A stretch of DNA of 64,000 nucleotides, taken from Polyodon spathula. Its lineage: Eukaryota > Chordata > Actinopteri > Acipenseriformes > Polyodontidae. The position numbers and the translations under genes were made by a program. The stretch is taken from contig NC_054555.1 in the NCBI RefSeq assembly GCF_017654505.1, forward strand, positions 7,702,335 through 7,766,334. The letters are read 5' to 3'. The notes beneath the pieces are model-generated. The model was not told the origin of the DNA and did not search any database. It worked only from the letters and a program-made list of their open reading frames with translations. Below are positions 1-14,413 of this stretch, piece by piece (positions within the stretch are counted from its first letter, which is position 1; each line of letters opens with the position of its first letter).

Positions 1-905
1 ATGATGCTGCCACCACCATGCTTCACAGTAGGGATGGTGTTCATTGGGTGGTGCACCGTGTTGGGTTTGCACCAAACAAAACTCTTTGCATTTAGGCCAA
101 AAAGTTCCATTTGAGTTTCACCAGACCACAACACTTTTTGCCACATGGCTACAGAATCTCCTGAGTGTTTTTTTGCATACTTAAAACAGGATTCAAGGTG
201 GGCTTACTAATGGTTAAGTAATGGCTTCCTTCTTGCTACCCTACCATACAGGCCAGATTTGTGGAGTGCTTGGAGTATTGTTGTTACATATAAACTTTGA
301 CCAGTCTTGGCCATAAAAGCCTGTAGCTCTTGCAAAGTTGCCTTTGGCCTCTTGGTAGCCTCTCTGATCAGTCTCCTTCTTGCTCGGTCATCTAGTTTGG
401 AGGGACGGCCTGATTTAGGCAGGTTCTTGGTTGTGCCATACACCTTCCACTTCTTAATAATCATCTTGACTGTGCTCCAAGGGTTAGTCAAGGCCTTTGA
501 TTTTTTTTTTATACCTGGAGTTCTTTTGAAAGCGCCTTAGTGCTCATGACTAAGTCTTCACTTTGAAATGCACAACCCAGCAGAGGGAACCTACAGGAAC
601 TGTTGAATTTATCCTGAAATCAGGTGAATCACTACAATTTAACACAGATGGAGGCCATTTAACTCGGTGTGTGATTTTGAAGGCAATTGGTTACACCTAA
701 GCTAATTTAGGATTGATATTACAAGGGGGGTGGACACTTATCCAAACAAGCTATTTCAGTTTTTATTTTTAATTAAGTTTCTACAAATTTCTAAAATATT
801 TTTTTCACTTGGAAGTTGTGGGGTAGGATGTGTAGATAAATGAAAAAATATATATTTTAATGCATTTTAATTCCAGGCTATAAGGCAACAAAAGGTACAT
901 TTTTT
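1..905 (-). mobile_element. Tc1/mariner transposon, decayed, cut by the window edge
   Basis: The minus strand encodes Tc1-family transposase pieces. The helix-turn-helix part at 491-207 contains KKWKVYGTTKNLP, SGRPSKLDDRARRRLIRE and GLYGRVARRKPLL. The catalytic part at about 165-1 contains LFGLNAK and [12 protein letters not shown]. The usual WSDE motif reads WSGE here, so a catalytic Asp appears to be lost, and stops separate the segments; the copy should be inactive. An AT-rich non-coding flank up to about 905 resembles the terminal region of such elements, but I could not place the exact end. The other end lies outside the window. Superfamily assignment is firm from the motifs; the boundary is approximate. 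Confidence 0.85.
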
Positions 906-1667
906 TTGACATTGTGGAAGTAATTCATTCTTAAGCTATTCTGTATAAATGCTGACTTATGACACCTCTAAAAGTATTTAGAATGGTGTCATGCTGAATT
1001 TTGCATTATTCTGAGATGCTATACTGTTCTGAGGTATAAATAGTACACCTCGTTTATAACACTTTAGGAACAACCAATAGTGCCAAACTTAATGTAGCAT
1101 GCAATCACATTTGGTTCCTTAACGCCAGCAGAGGGAATAAAATGATAAAATAATACTTATGTGTGGTGTTTCTTTGTCTATGAGACTGACAATTATTTGG
1201 TATGTATAGGGTTTATTGTATGTTAATATAAAATAAACTTGATTATACTGGCTTTGTATTTTTAGAAGTATTAGCGAGCATATGAGAATTGTATTTTTTT
1301 TTAATCACATGATATCACGATATGGAAATTATTATCGCTATCAAACAATATCGATATCATATCAAAATATCGATATTGGTGCAAAACCATCCTTGCACAT
1401 ACACCATGCATAGTACCACACACACACTAAAACAAAGAGGTCAAACATATAGCAACAACAACAGCACAGCAATACATCAATAACAGTGACTAACTAAGAT
1501 GGCCAAAAAAAACCAAAAAAAAAAACACCTTTTGATTAAAGCCTTAACATCATCGGACAAAGCATTCCATACACGAGGTGCAATACAGGTAGCAAAATTG
1601 GATCTCAATGGCATTTTACTTTCACATTTGTTGTTCTTTAAGTCTACCCACATCTGGGTGGCTGTTG

Positions 1668-1669
<2 letters not shown>

Positions 1670-1735
<66 letters not shown>
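1670..1735. repeat. (GT)n microsatellite
   Basis: About 32 uninterrupted GT units. Open frames through it (poly Cys-Val) are artefacts of the repeat. Confidence 0.97.
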
Positions 1736-1737
<2 letters not shown>

Positions 1738-2519
1738 TTCGTTAATTTCACCAAATTGAGCATTCCTGCACAGCCGTTGGATCAGGGTTCAGTTAATTTG
1801 CAAAGTTCAGGGCTGGATACATTATCAGATACACCTGCTTACATTTACAGGAGTTTGAGTTCTGACACTCGGATTTTTCTTTATAGATTAATTCTTAAAA
1901 TTGTTTTAAAATGGAACCATAAATCAAAGTGGCAGGCTGGAAAGGGTTTCTAAAATCCTTGAGTGTTGCTCTGGAGCTTTGCCACTCCCCTTTAGTTTGT
2001 GAGTATAGATTGTATCACACACACACACACACATTATATATATATATTTATATATATTCCATTTTGTTTTAATAAACACAAACAACAGGCATTATTAACC
2101 TACAGTAGGGTTTTTTTCAGTTTAAATTGAATAGGTATGAATGCTTTGTAGACCTGAGTTCCTGTGTGTATTCACAGAAATGTGTTTCTGTGATTCCTCC
2201 CCACATGCAGTGAACAAACTTTAGATTCTATAATTAGTTAACAATCATTCACACAGAAAGATTATATACAGGCCTGGTGACACTGTGTCAATTACTGTGA
2301 CACAGCTTTTTAGAGGGCACAAACAACAACTGAAAGGACATTTTCTTTTGTTGCATTATGCCCAGAGCCGGTAGATGTTTCTTTAAGTGTTTAATATGAA
2401 AGATGCTTGAATAATGTTCATCCATCATAATACACGCTCCACCACGTTCATTATTTATAAAGACTTTCATTTTGACAGATGCTGTTTAAAAATAATAATA
2501 AAAAAAACATTTAAGGATG

Positions 2520-2573
2520 GATTAAAAAAAAAAAAAAAATTTAATATATATATATATTATATATATATATATA

Positions 2574-2606
<33 letters not shown>

Positions 2607-2640
2607 TATATATATTATAATATTAATTGTATATATATTG
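2520..2640. repeat. Poly-A then degenerate (AT)n tract
   Basis: An A-run is followed by broken TA repeats with ATTATA interruptions. Confidence 0.85.
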
Positions 2641-2857
2641 TATGAATTAACACGTCAGAACGTCAATTACAATGACATAGTCTTCTTGTTTAATGTTCAA
2701 AATACAACGTATTATATTACATATTATATTTCTATTGGGAAAATGTTGAGCAGTTGATAATATGTGGGTTTTGTTTTATGAATTACTTTAAATAATGTCA
2801 GTATCTGTTATTAATATTATATCGGTTGTGTTTGAGTTGTATTTAATGTAAGCTATT

Positions 2858-2910
2858 ATTTATTATTATTATTATTATTATTATATTATTATTATTATTA
2901 TTATTATAAT
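2858..2910. repeat. (ATT)n microsatellite
   Basis: ATT triplets with one interruption near 2884. Confidence 0.93.
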
Positions 2911-3481
2911 TATTAATCTTACTGAAAATATTATAACCTCAGTGTTTCATTCAATTGTTTTAGATTGAACATGTTCATTAAGGAAATGTCATATTATACC
3001 AGAAAAATAAAAAGGAAAAGAAACTATACAGTTCTTATGGAACGCCAAATAAACAATGTGTCTAACCCTTAAGGTTGTATTTGTTTATTTATTGCACACA
3101 AATATCATACAACTTGTTGTTATGTATCTCTTTGTATTTGTCATGTTATAGCTAATTGTGTAAAAACTCTGTATTTGGTTTATATGACACGGATAGTAAA
3201 GGGATTTAGCTATTTGTAATAATAGTACGTTTTACATCTTAATGGCCTTCTTTAATACAGCATTCTCGTGCAAAGCGCTGTTATGTTCTCTAAATCACCC
3301 GTGCATTAGGGCTGGCCGTTAAAAATAATCTGTTTTATTGCTGTCCACATTTTCTTATTTATCCTCCAGTTAAATTAATAAATAATACTATTAGCTCCTC
3401 TTAAAGGGGATATGCGTCTTGTTGATGGGTAGTGTGGCATTTACAGCTATTTATGACAATATCACCAGCGGGTGCAGGAAA

Positions 3482-3489
3482 GGGGGGGT

Positions 3490-3541
<52 letters not shown>
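3482..3541. repeat. (GT)n followed by a long poly-G run
   Basis: A short GT repeat runs into about 38 consecutive G residues. Such a run can form G-quadruplexes and is also prone to base-calling and assembly length error. Confidence 0.93.
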
Positions 3542-3544
<3 letters not shown>

Positions 3545-3763
3545 GGGCGTTATATATATCAACATACGTGTATCAACATACGTACTGTATACACATAGTT
3601 GTAATTGTGTTTACCGACAAAGGTAGACTAACAAACACAAATGGCCTGATACAAAGATTTTTTAAAACTTACTTATGTTTCGTAATTTTCAAATATAAAT
3701 CAACGTATTTGTGGCGCATGGCTGAACCGCACCGAGTATTACTCATAATCAAAACATTTATAA

Positions 3764-3895
<132 letters not shown>

Positions 3896-4079
3896 ATCCA
3901 CATACACATAATCAGATACGTTTTATACGTTTTATTAACTGGAAACGTTTTGTATCATTTGTAATACGTTACAATAACGCCGAATGTATTTGTATGTAAA
4001 CTATAGCTTAATAAAAAAAATATAATTAATAAAACCATATGCGACATGTACTGCATTGTATTATTTTTTAAAGAATTAA

Positions 4080-4151
<72 letters not shown>
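4080..4151. repeat. (GT)n microsatellite
   Basis: About 35 GT units. Confidence 0.97.
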
Positions 4152-4154
<3 letters not shown>

Positions 4155-6803
4155 CAGACTGTTTTAATACCGTTTGCAGACTTTAACGCAGTATTCTTGA
4201 CAGATTTATGTTTCATTCTTAATTGTTATTTGTCATCAATCAGTTAATAAGAGGTTTTTAAAAGTACAGTTCAAGAGTCATTGCTGTGTTTGTCAGGGGC
4301 CACACCAGCATCATTGCCCAACCCTTGCTCAGGTTTGTGGCAGAGGAATCCAAAAACAGTGTCGCGCCGCATGGAGTACTGATTGAGACGTTTTCAAAAG
4401 TTATTCATTAAATGCGTTATAATTAAAGCCAAGGAAGAAAAATCCAGACGAAATGCCATTAACTTTAAGAGCTTTATATTAAAATATAGTTAATATTTCA
4501 TAAGCAGAGACAACCGTTGTAAAGTGTCGTTTGTGAGCGGCAAAGTTTCATTAGTGAGGCAATATTCGCTGTCAGGAAATTCATTGTTCTGGTTGTTTTC
4601 AGTGACTTTTAGATATATCATCCGTTTTACTGTATAATACAGATATCTCTCCCTCTTTTAAATATAGTAATAAAAACATACTAGATCCTTTTAAATACAC
4701 TATTACTTATCCAGTCCTTTTCATATTGTATTATCAGAGGCACTTTAAAACCGCTATAAAAGCGCATCATTTATTATTCAAAGGCCCGTCTTTTGCATAT
4801 TGTTTCAGCACGAGCCTGCTTGCCAGACTCCCTTTGAAAATTGTTCGCGAAATTGATAACAACAGACACACACGCAATAAAAAGAAAGCCCAGGGCTAAC
4901 AGAGACCCCCATTATGCAGATCAAGAAGCAATTTCTCTAACAAAGCATGCACTCCATTCTATTTTTTTTTTCTATGAGGGGTGTACATTTATTTATATAT
5001 TTGTTTACTGATCCCCTTCTCTTTACACCCTTCTTTGCTCCAAGCTCGGGTCTGTGTTTCAGTGGTGGGGCATCGGCTAGGCTACGTTGGTGCTTTAGGG
5101 CAGTAGTCGTTTTTCTGTAAAACCGGTGGACAGTCTTGCGGTTTGTGCTAAAAGGCTGGGGGTTTCTGAAATGCGGTACACTGACAGCTTGCTGCAAGTA
5201 GCCTTTAAATCCAATTAGTTCCACTCTATAGAAAATGAAACTAATGATCACTCAGCTTAGCCATGCTGTAGCAAGTGGAAACAATCAAATTATGTATCCT
5301 TCCGCCTCCCAGGCTGCTGGTACAGAATTAGACAATAACAGACCGACAATTACTACTTTGGCACTTCACTCACTGGACACAGTATACTACAGGCAGTCCC
5401 AAACACACGCTGCCAAATAATAGGAAGCATTAAAGCAATGGCGGTAAATATACCATACAACAATAGCGCCTTGCAAACCAGCGTTTAAAGGGTGCCTAAA
5501 ATTAAGAGTATCTTCAGAAACACAGCGATGCTTCTGACAGCAACATCGCCTCAACACCTGCACTTACACAAACAAAAGCTCCATGTTAGACCAGTCCCAT
5601 CGCTGGCCATCAGGTAAAGGCTTGAGTCAGGCATATAAGAGACGGTGTGTTGTGCTTGTGACAAATGTTTAAAACGGATGATGTCAGCCAGTTGAACCTT
5701 CCTCTCCCATAATCTCATTCCCCGTCTCTCTTTCTTCTGATCCCCTTGATAATATAACGTTTTAGCATCAGCCCTAATGGTCTATTAAAATATTAACTAC
5801 TTCAAAGTAAAAGTATTTTTCCAATTCCCAGAAGCTAATCAAATGTGACATCCTGGCTTAAGGGACATCATCGCTTTTATTCCACAAATTACAGGTTCCA
5901 GGTTCCAGCGCTATAACAGATTCAATTATGTATGAACACACAAGCTAATTATTAGCGTCCATAACATGCCTTACATTAAAGCAACACAGTGTTATCTACG
6001 TACTTATTTGTCTGAAAATCGTTAACAGTTTATTGAAAGCCAAGTGAAGCAGTATGTTTATATTTTATAAATAGGGATTCGTTGGCCAGCCTTAAACATG
6101 TCTATGTCATTCTCGTCAATATAATTTGAAAGCATGATGCGCGTTAGTTTCCGTTTGGAATCTATTACTAACGTTTACATTGTAAAGCATCACTATATTT
6201 CGCTTACAACAAATAGCATAAAAACTTTATTTGACAACAAAGACGTCAAACTGTAATTTAACAAAGGCGGCTACAACATTTCGAAATCGTGTTCAGTTGT
6301 GTGTGTTCGCAGAATGGGAAACTATAGGGAGCTAAAATGAATACAGTCCACAAACAATTAAAAATCGAATGAATGTAACTTAAATTGCCTTGTAAAATGA
6401 ATAAAGAAAAGCCCAGTGTACCACAGCCTTAGCTTCATAGGTTACAGTAGAGTATTGACAGAATAACTCCAATCAAACATTGCACGATGTTTTGATATCT
6501 TTAGATAACGATTTAACCTTACCCTTTCCATTCACGGTCTCCGTTCATTTTCTAAAGATCATACTATCTCCTGGGTCCTATCCTTTCCTCAATATATACT
6601 TCTCATCTCAATCAATAGATAAAATTGTTACAGTGATCACCCGTATGTATTCCCTGTCTGCAAGCGCCACAAACCACTCGGATGTAATCACCCGATATGA
6701 CTCCAATACACAGCACCATCTATTTTCAGTCTTTCCAATAGAAATTCAAGTTATACAATTACACATGATAGTAAATACAGAGGCTGGTCGTCTTTGTATT
6801 CCA

Positions 6804-6804
6804 T

Positions 6805-6849
<45 letters not shown>

Positions 6850-6866
6850 ATATAGATATATATATA
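6804..6866. repeat. (TA)n microsatellite, interrupted
   Basis: Two TA tracts joined by TATTATA and a GATA interruption. Confidence 0.9.
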
Positions 6867-7052
6867 ATTTCCGGTAGCCCCTCTTTTTTTTAAACATATT
6901 AGTCAATAAATGACCCTACACCTTAGCCTGCACCAGAGTACGTGGCTATACTGTTTTTTAAACTGAGTGTATAAATCAGGTAATATGCATTAATAATGTA
7001 GCCTTAAACGAATTACTGTGGAAATGTGTTGAATTACACAATTCTAATTCTT

Positions 7053-7088
7053 ATACTAATGAGAATTACGCGTAATTCTCATTAGTAT
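7053..7088. repeat. Perfect 36-bp palindrome
   Basis: The left arm ATACTAATGAGAATTACG is followed at once by its exact reverse complement, with no spacer and no mismatch. It lies about 2.9 kb upstream of the TLX3 start codon. It is not part of a microsatellite. Confidence 0.95.
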
Positions 7089-7196
7089 CTCCACCATATG
7101 CAAACTGTCATTTCAATACCTTCTCTCCGGCACCAGGATTCCTGAAATTCATACCTTCAAAAGTTTAAAAGCCAAACAAAAACAAATTATTAATGC

Positions 7197-7229
7197 TATA
7201 ATTCCATCTAGACACCTGATGGAATTATA
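7197..7229. repeat. Short perfect hairpin
   Basis: The arms TATAATTCCATC and GATGGAATTATA are exact reverse complements around a 9-base spacer. Confidence 0.85.
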
Positions 7230-7329
7230 AATTGTTATAGACTGGCTGGCATATTTCTATTTCACACCAGCATTCTACAATATAATCATAAAGCAGTTTG
7301 CATCGAACTTTTTTTAGAACATAAAGGTG

Positions 7330-7402
7330 TATGTGTGTGTGTGTATGTGTATGTGTGTGTGTGTGTGGGGGGGGGGTCTGTGTGTGTGTGTGTGTGTGTG
7401 TG
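7330..7402. repeat. (GT)n microsatellite with a G8 interruption
   Basis: GT/GTAT units, then a short G-run and TCT, then GT units again. Confidence 0.92.
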
Positions 7403-8147
7403 AATAACTACTATATATGTTTGAATAAAAGTAGAGCCGTTCGTTTTATTTTTGGAATACGCCTGTATGAAAAATCTTGATTAAGGGAATGAAAATATCG
7501 GCCAACTGCTGCCAATGGGTTATTTAAGATAAACAGCGTTATATATGGGAGTTGTCCCTGAGACTTAATGACTAAAAGAGGTGTATATATGTTTTATGTG
7601 AGTGTATATTTAAAACATTTAAATGGAATTTATTCATAAAGAAGGTGGCAAGCACGTATAGTTTGGCGTGGTCCTGAAGCGAGGACGCACCTACATTCGC
7701 ATTTGTAAAAATCATATTATAAAAGCACAATTTAAAATAAATGTATTATATGTGGTTTATGTTTTACTGCGTGATGACCACGTATCGACACTTGCCATGA
7801 ATTCAGACAGCATCACATATAAAGAAATTGTGAATGGTTAAAGGGGAGCAGTATTTTGAGATATTAATATCATAGACTATGCGCAAATTATAATTATTTA
7901 AGGATTATTTTGTCCTCAAACCAATAAAATAAACACCGAGATGTATTCGTTACGGTCTTTAGATATATGCTCAAATATGTAATGAAAAACATAATTTCTT
8001 TAGATGAATAACTAAAGGAGTTAAATTAAATGCGATCACGAAAGCGCACATTTACGCTCTAGTGGGAATATGGTCTATATGATTTTGATGCACATATTTT
8101 AGTTATTTGATTTTGTAACATATTTCATTTGCTAGACAATAATCCCA

Positions 8148-8149
<2 letters not shown>

Positions 8150-8191
<42 letters not shown>

Positions 8192-8272
8192 CTAATCCAA
8201 TATATATAAAAGAATATACAATTATAATAATATCCTATATTAATACATAATATTTAATATATATTTCTATTA

Positions 8273-8356
<84 letters not shown>

Positions 8357-8370
8357 TATATATATATACG
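8150..8370. repeat. Long AT-rich block with two (TA)n tracts
   Basis: TA repeats at 8150-8190 and 8278-8368 flank about 90 bases of A/T-rich, imperfectly repetitive sequence. Confidence 0.9.
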
Positions 8371-9134
8371 AGAAGTATTATAAATATGTCTGTGTGTTTT
8401 CACACTTTATTGAACATACCCGGTCTGTGTGGTTTTATTGCTGTCATGCAAATAATTCAGCATGTTTTTTTTTGTAATTGAATCCGAAGCTTTTAAAAAC
8501 TAATAAACTATGTCGCGGCTGCACCCCAAAAGCCTGAATCAACCCAAACAGGTACTGATCAAATAATGATAAACCCTGTTAAAGGACAAATTCTATTCTC
8601 CTTTTCATTTTCCCCTTTACAAAGGACGATAAGTAAATGCGTTTTGAACATTATTTAATCTTTAACGCCCTTAGCCCTCATTGTTTGTTAGGGGGCGTCT
8701 CTAAAAAGAATTACATTGTTTGTTCGAGAGATTATCTGTTATATTTTCTTTATTATTAAATCACATCGGCGAGTGTGTTTTATAAAAAGGAAATCTGAAG
8801 TGACAACAGCGTTTAAATAACAAGGATTGAAAGCCGCACAACCCCGCTTCTGCACAGAATGATAGTTACCGCCGGCAGATTAATGGCTCGACTCAGTGAA
8901 GCTCTATAGTTACCGAAGAGTAACGCTGGGTTTCACTTTTAATACTGGCTATCTTCACTTTCCCGCAAAGATCGATAAAGAAAATGTATTTCACGGGCTC
9001 CTCTGCACAGATATATCTAGTACAGGCTGCAGCAAACGGCTTAATGCGAAAAAAAAAAAGCGAAGATTCAAAACACTAACGATGCCTATATAAGGATAAT
9101 TCACCGTCATCTTTGTGTCACATATATATATGAT

Positions 9135-9234
<100 letters not shown>

Positions 9235-9640
9235 CCATAAAGGCTACTTACTTATTTTGCAAAGTTTAATATATTGAATCAGTGGCAGAAAAAGGAAAAC
9301 ACATGCTGGATAATATACCTTGAACAATTACAACAACTTTGAAATAATACTATACTATCTCGTATGGTTTTGATAGATAATGGAAAGATAAAGACTCATT
9401 GCTAAAACATACAAACTATGTTAAAACGGCGAGCTATATCGAAATAGGGAGAAACGTCACACACTAACAAACAGGAGATATCATTTTCAATAAGGATAAT
9501 CGATTTTTTTCTAATAATAAAGCTATCAAAATATATATTGTATCGTTAGTGGCATGATGTCCCTTTGGTTAATGAATTTGACCTATTGTACGTTTTCTAA
9601 AAAATTATGTCAATTGGAAATACTCCCTAAACTCGCATTT

Positions 9641-9945
9641 GGTTTCGCCAGTCATTGTTAAACTCAGAGCCAATCGGTCAGCAGGCGCTTGGTAGCCCCG
9701 GCCAATGGGAGGGCGTAATTGGAGAAAATGATATGCAGAGAAAAGTAAAGCGCTTGAAAGAGATGGAGCCCCGCAGCCCATCAGCCCTGGACTGTGCTTG
9801 GCAAAGTTTCAGTCTCGCCTCCTAACTGCATGTAGATGGATGTACACTAATGAACGGCGGACGGACATTTTAAGACAGGAGGAAAATCTTCATCGACACT
9901 TTTTCTCGATTTATTTTTTCACGTGAGCCAAATTGCGCAGGGAGA
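9641..9945 (+). promoter_or_regulatory. TLX3 promoter and 5' UTR region
   Basis: This stretch upstream of the TLX3 ATG is visibly richer in GC than its surroundings. It has two CCAAT boxes, at 9670-9674 and 9702-9706, and no convincing TATA box at a usual distance. The transcription start is not determined. The function is inferred from position and the CCAAT pair. Confidence 0.5.
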
Positions 9946-11310
9946 ATGGATCAGGCACCAAGCAGCACCACTCAACCACCCCAAACCCAACACGAACCCA
10001 TTAGCTTTGGGATTGATCAGATATTGAGTGGTTCTGACCCAGAGAACTCCACGCAACAGTCCAACACCAGGGGTTCGGATACTATTGCCAGCAGTTACCA
10101 CCTGGGCAGCCCCACAAGCACCACTACTGCCCCTTACTCCTTGCCCGGCCCGTTCCCTGGCATCGGCTCGCCCTTCGAGGACTCTGGATGCTACAGTGTG
10201 AATCTAAGCCTGGCCCCGGCCGGCGTGATTCGGGTGCCAGCTCACAGACCCATACCCGGCGCAGTGCCACCTCCTATCACCAGTGCCATGCCAACAGTCC
10301 CGGGGTTCGGGAGCCTCAATTTCCCTTGGATGGAGAGCACAAGGCGGTTCGCAAAGGACAGATTCACTGGTAAGGAGATAGAACAAGCGCTTCTTTACAA
10401 TCTATCCATACGTTTTCCCTTTACCATACAACTAATGCGTAACAATGTTTGCAGGATCCTGTAGGAAGTTGGATAATTATTCGACTGGACTTGTTAGTGT
10501 GCTTTTGTGTGTGATAGTACTAATGTGTTCCTCATTTCTGTGTGTGACGGTAGCGATTTATTAGATTACATAAATAGACAGGTATGTGCATTTTAAATAC
10601 TGTACTGCAGCAGAAAAACGTTATGATTGAACCTACATGTGACAAAACGCTCGTTATATGATTTAGCGAATGATATATATTATATATATATCGCAGTATA
10701 TATATATATAGTTCTATATATAAGATATATCTATATATTATATATATATACTATTTAAAACTGTTAAATAGTAATGCGAGATCATTTGGGCACCACAGTG
10801 AATCAACCCCTAGTTTTATAATAAACTAAATTATTGTTTTAGATTTTAACAGACACTTTTCATAGATTCGAAGGTATGGATAGTGAATACATATAAATTA
10901 ATACAAAACACAGTCTTTAACAGACATTTACTACGCACTCGTTAATTTTAAAATATGTTTCCAGCATACATAACGACGGAATTAGGCAACCCCCTTAAAA
11001 ATGGAACATGCATTTCAGTTATGTTTATCCATTAAAAAAACAAACAAACCAGCATGAATTAAAGGACGGCCGTCAGATGTAGATGTTGCTGAGTTGGGTA
11101 TCTCGCTGGTGAGACAGGGACGTTAAAACTTAGCAGGTTCAGCTTGTCAGAAGGAATATAAACAAACGATGGCATTGATGAGCTACAGCGCTTAGAGAAT
11201 GGGCTATGGTAGGCCTTCCGTTGTGTGTAAAAAATGCGCCTGTTATGATTTTTACATTTACCAATAATTTAAAATCCCAAATTTGCCGTGGATAGAGCAA
11301 TATCTATCTG

Positions 11311-11351
<41 letters not shown>

Positions 11352-12133
11352 AAGGAAAATACAATTACTAAAACTGTTGAACACGTAGGTTATAGTGCAC
11401 TATGAAATGTTAATTTGTTGTATAGATATATAGGGGCCCTATATCATTGTTTTTGTTTGTTTGTTAATAAAGCCTTTGCCAATATTAATTGTACACGCGA
11501 GCAGACAGGTAAATATATTGCTGAAATGGATTGACAAGGCTGTAACTCGACTCTAGTTGTGACTGAGGTAAGAAAGTGCCGTAATAAATATGAATTCCTC
11601 TTGACAACATCGTCCATCCCAGGTAATTTAATCACTCTCAATTATCTCTTTAAATCTCACCGTTTTCTCCTTTAGGGATCACTCTGCGAGACAGCATAAG
11701 GATACAAGACCGCTGTCATGGGGCCTCAATATGTATGCAATTCTGCATTATTTACAATTTTATTTCAACGCGGGTGGTCCATTCTGTAGATTTGAGGGGA
11801 AAAAATATGGAGATTTGTGTTTATTAGTCTGCTGGTCTATTAGTGTGGCGCTTGCTTGTGAATAATTGGAGAGGAAACCGTTTCGAATACTAGAAGTAGT
11901 TTTGTTCATCATTCCCTGCATACGTTGTGTTGCTGTTTTGTTTGTTTTTGCACATTGCTGCAATATCCCGCTGTTAAGTTATGAAATTTGAATAACGTGC
12001 TGGTTGTTAAGTTTAGCCTGGCCTCCAATTCAGCAGCAGTGAATCACTGAGAACCATACTACTGGTAGAATATAAACACATCAATATATTACTGTCTTAG
12101 CCGTTGGATAAACATAGATTGTAATAATAATAA

Positions 12134-12224
<91 letters not shown>

Positions 12225-12273
12225 GGCGGGCTTTTATTTTAAATGCATGAAATGTATATAACGAAATGTATAT

Positions 12274-12324
<51 letters not shown>

Positions 12325-12907
12325 ATATAATATATTATAAGATCTATAAAATAATTTATATATAGAATATATATAAGCGTTCTTATCGCAAATGTAATGT
12401 CATTAACCAATTTAATATTTTCTTGACATCCAATGAAAACATAACTTTCTTTTCTGTTTGTATTCAATCGATGTTAAATTATTTCCGGTAACATCGCTAG
12501 TTTCAGGGGAAGTACACATTCCAATGTTGTCTTGCTTGGTATGTGCAGTATCTGACCGGACAGGTTTAATGTACAGAATTTGTCATCTGTAGACATGATA
12601 ACAAAATGACCAGAGAATAGACTACACTTAATGCAAACCGTACGTCACCGCTCAAACATTTCGCAACGCTGGCGTGGCATTTACATTAAGTAGACACAAT
12701 GTACAATGTTACATTAATATACATATACCACTAAACGTTTAGACGCTCTTAAAATTAATATTTTCAGACTTTTAAAATACGTGACACGGTAAAAGCACAT
12801 ATTTCTTCTGAACACGAGACAGACAGGTAGCCTATATAAATCCCGGTGACACATTTAACGGTTTAGATTATATGCAAGATGATTTTAAGACATGTTTAGA
12901 ACCTAAA

Positions 12908-12953
<46 letters not shown>

Positions 12954-13945
12954 TGCAATGTTTTTTTTATAAAACAAAGTTGGATTTTTGTTTCACATTT
13001 TAAACGAGTCCATACTATTTTACACTATACTGGTTCAGGTATTTAATGTTAAACTTACTGCACATAAGGGCGTCGTGGCATGACTTGACGCTCTTTTAGC
13101 TTCATGGCTCCGACTCTTTGGAACTCTCTCCCAGCTTTGGTGCGAAATGCTCCCACCGTCGCTCGCTTTAAATCAGCTCTCAAGACCCACCTGTTCTGTC
13201 TTGTTTCCCATGCCTGATATGCCTGATATCTGCTTTTAGCTGCCGTGTTACTGCTACTATTTCATGTATTCTGCACTTTCCATTGTGTTTAAAATATTAT
13301 GGATTTTCTTGTTACTGCATCTCTCATCTTGTAAATCGCTTTGTGATGGTGGTCCACCACGAAAGGCGCTATATAAAATAAAGATGTTTGATTTGGTGTC
13401 AGTTATATCCAAACATCAAGATGAAACATCAAGGTGAAGGCATTGGATTGGAAAGTCTTAATCTCTGAATATTTATCTATGTATTTAATTGAAGGGTCTA
13501 AAAACAAGTATCTAAATGAACTAGCTGGTTTCCAGTGTTCACCTGCCGCAACGAAGAGTGTTGAAGGGATAATGAATAAATGAATACAAGAATGAATACA
13601 TTCAAATATTAATTACCGTATCATTAAATTTAAGTAATAATCGTCTCGTTTCATTAAAATGATGTAGCGGAACTATTTCAAGTAGAATTGTATACTATGT
13701 AAGTGATCCACGAGGTTGACTATCCAGCAGACTTCTTGGCAAAATTCCTTGGTCCTGACCATTTGAGGAGGTAAAACAGATATGCTAGAGAGGTGACAGA
13801 CGATAACAAACACTGTTTTCCCTTAGTGGTAATGTAATTAGTTAGTTTGCGTGCTATTAGGCTATAGGTCTAAGTATTAACGTTTTGTCTCTGTACTTTT
13901 AAGATATACTACATTCCCAGTGTATCAGCCTATAGCCAATAGATA

Positions 13946-14020
<75 letters not shown>

Positions 14021-14352
14021 ACACCATATTTTTTATAATTTTTTTTTTTTTTTTTTAAATTTAATTCTAGCATATTGTCTGTCTCTCCCACTTTGCAGCG
14101 GCTCTAACGCCCTTCACTGTGTCCCGGCGGATCGGACACCCCTATCAGAACAGGACCCCACCCAAGAGAAAGAAACCGCGGACCTCGTTCTCCCGGGTGC
14201 AGATCTGCGAGTTGGAAAAGCGCTTCCATCGGCAGAAGTACCTGGCCTCGGCCGAGAGGGCGGCGCTTGCCAAGTCCCTCAAAATGACCGATGCACAGGT
14301 TAAAACATGGTTCCAGAACAGAAGGACGAATCCGAAGGCGTTGACTGCCAAA

Positions 14353-14413
<61 letters not shown>

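Larger units (their letters stand above)
10370..14098 (+). other. TLX3 intron 1
   Basis: The donor is GTAAGG and the acceptor CTTTGCAG. It contains TATC, TA and poly-T repeats and an L2 LINE tail (separate entries). No other exon is apparent. Confidence 0.85.

Noticed and set aside
1499..1953. Open frames of alternating Cys-Val
   Set aside because: Produced by the (GT)n microsatellite, not by a gene; the same holds for frames over the TA and CA repeats at 3472-3999, 58023-58521 and 59134-59495.
4937..5420. Two overlapping ORFs of 61-104 codons
   Set aside because: No recognisable motif, no splice context and ordinary AT-rich composition; likely chance.
9919..10386. Minus-strand and alternate-frame ORFs over TLX3 exon 1
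   Set aside because: Shadows of a GC-rich real exon whose + frame matches TLX3.
10370..10464. Extension of TLX3 exon 1 to the stop at 10464
   Set aside because: The GTAAGG donor at 10370 joins exon 2 in the right phase to give the family sequence; the extension is intronic.
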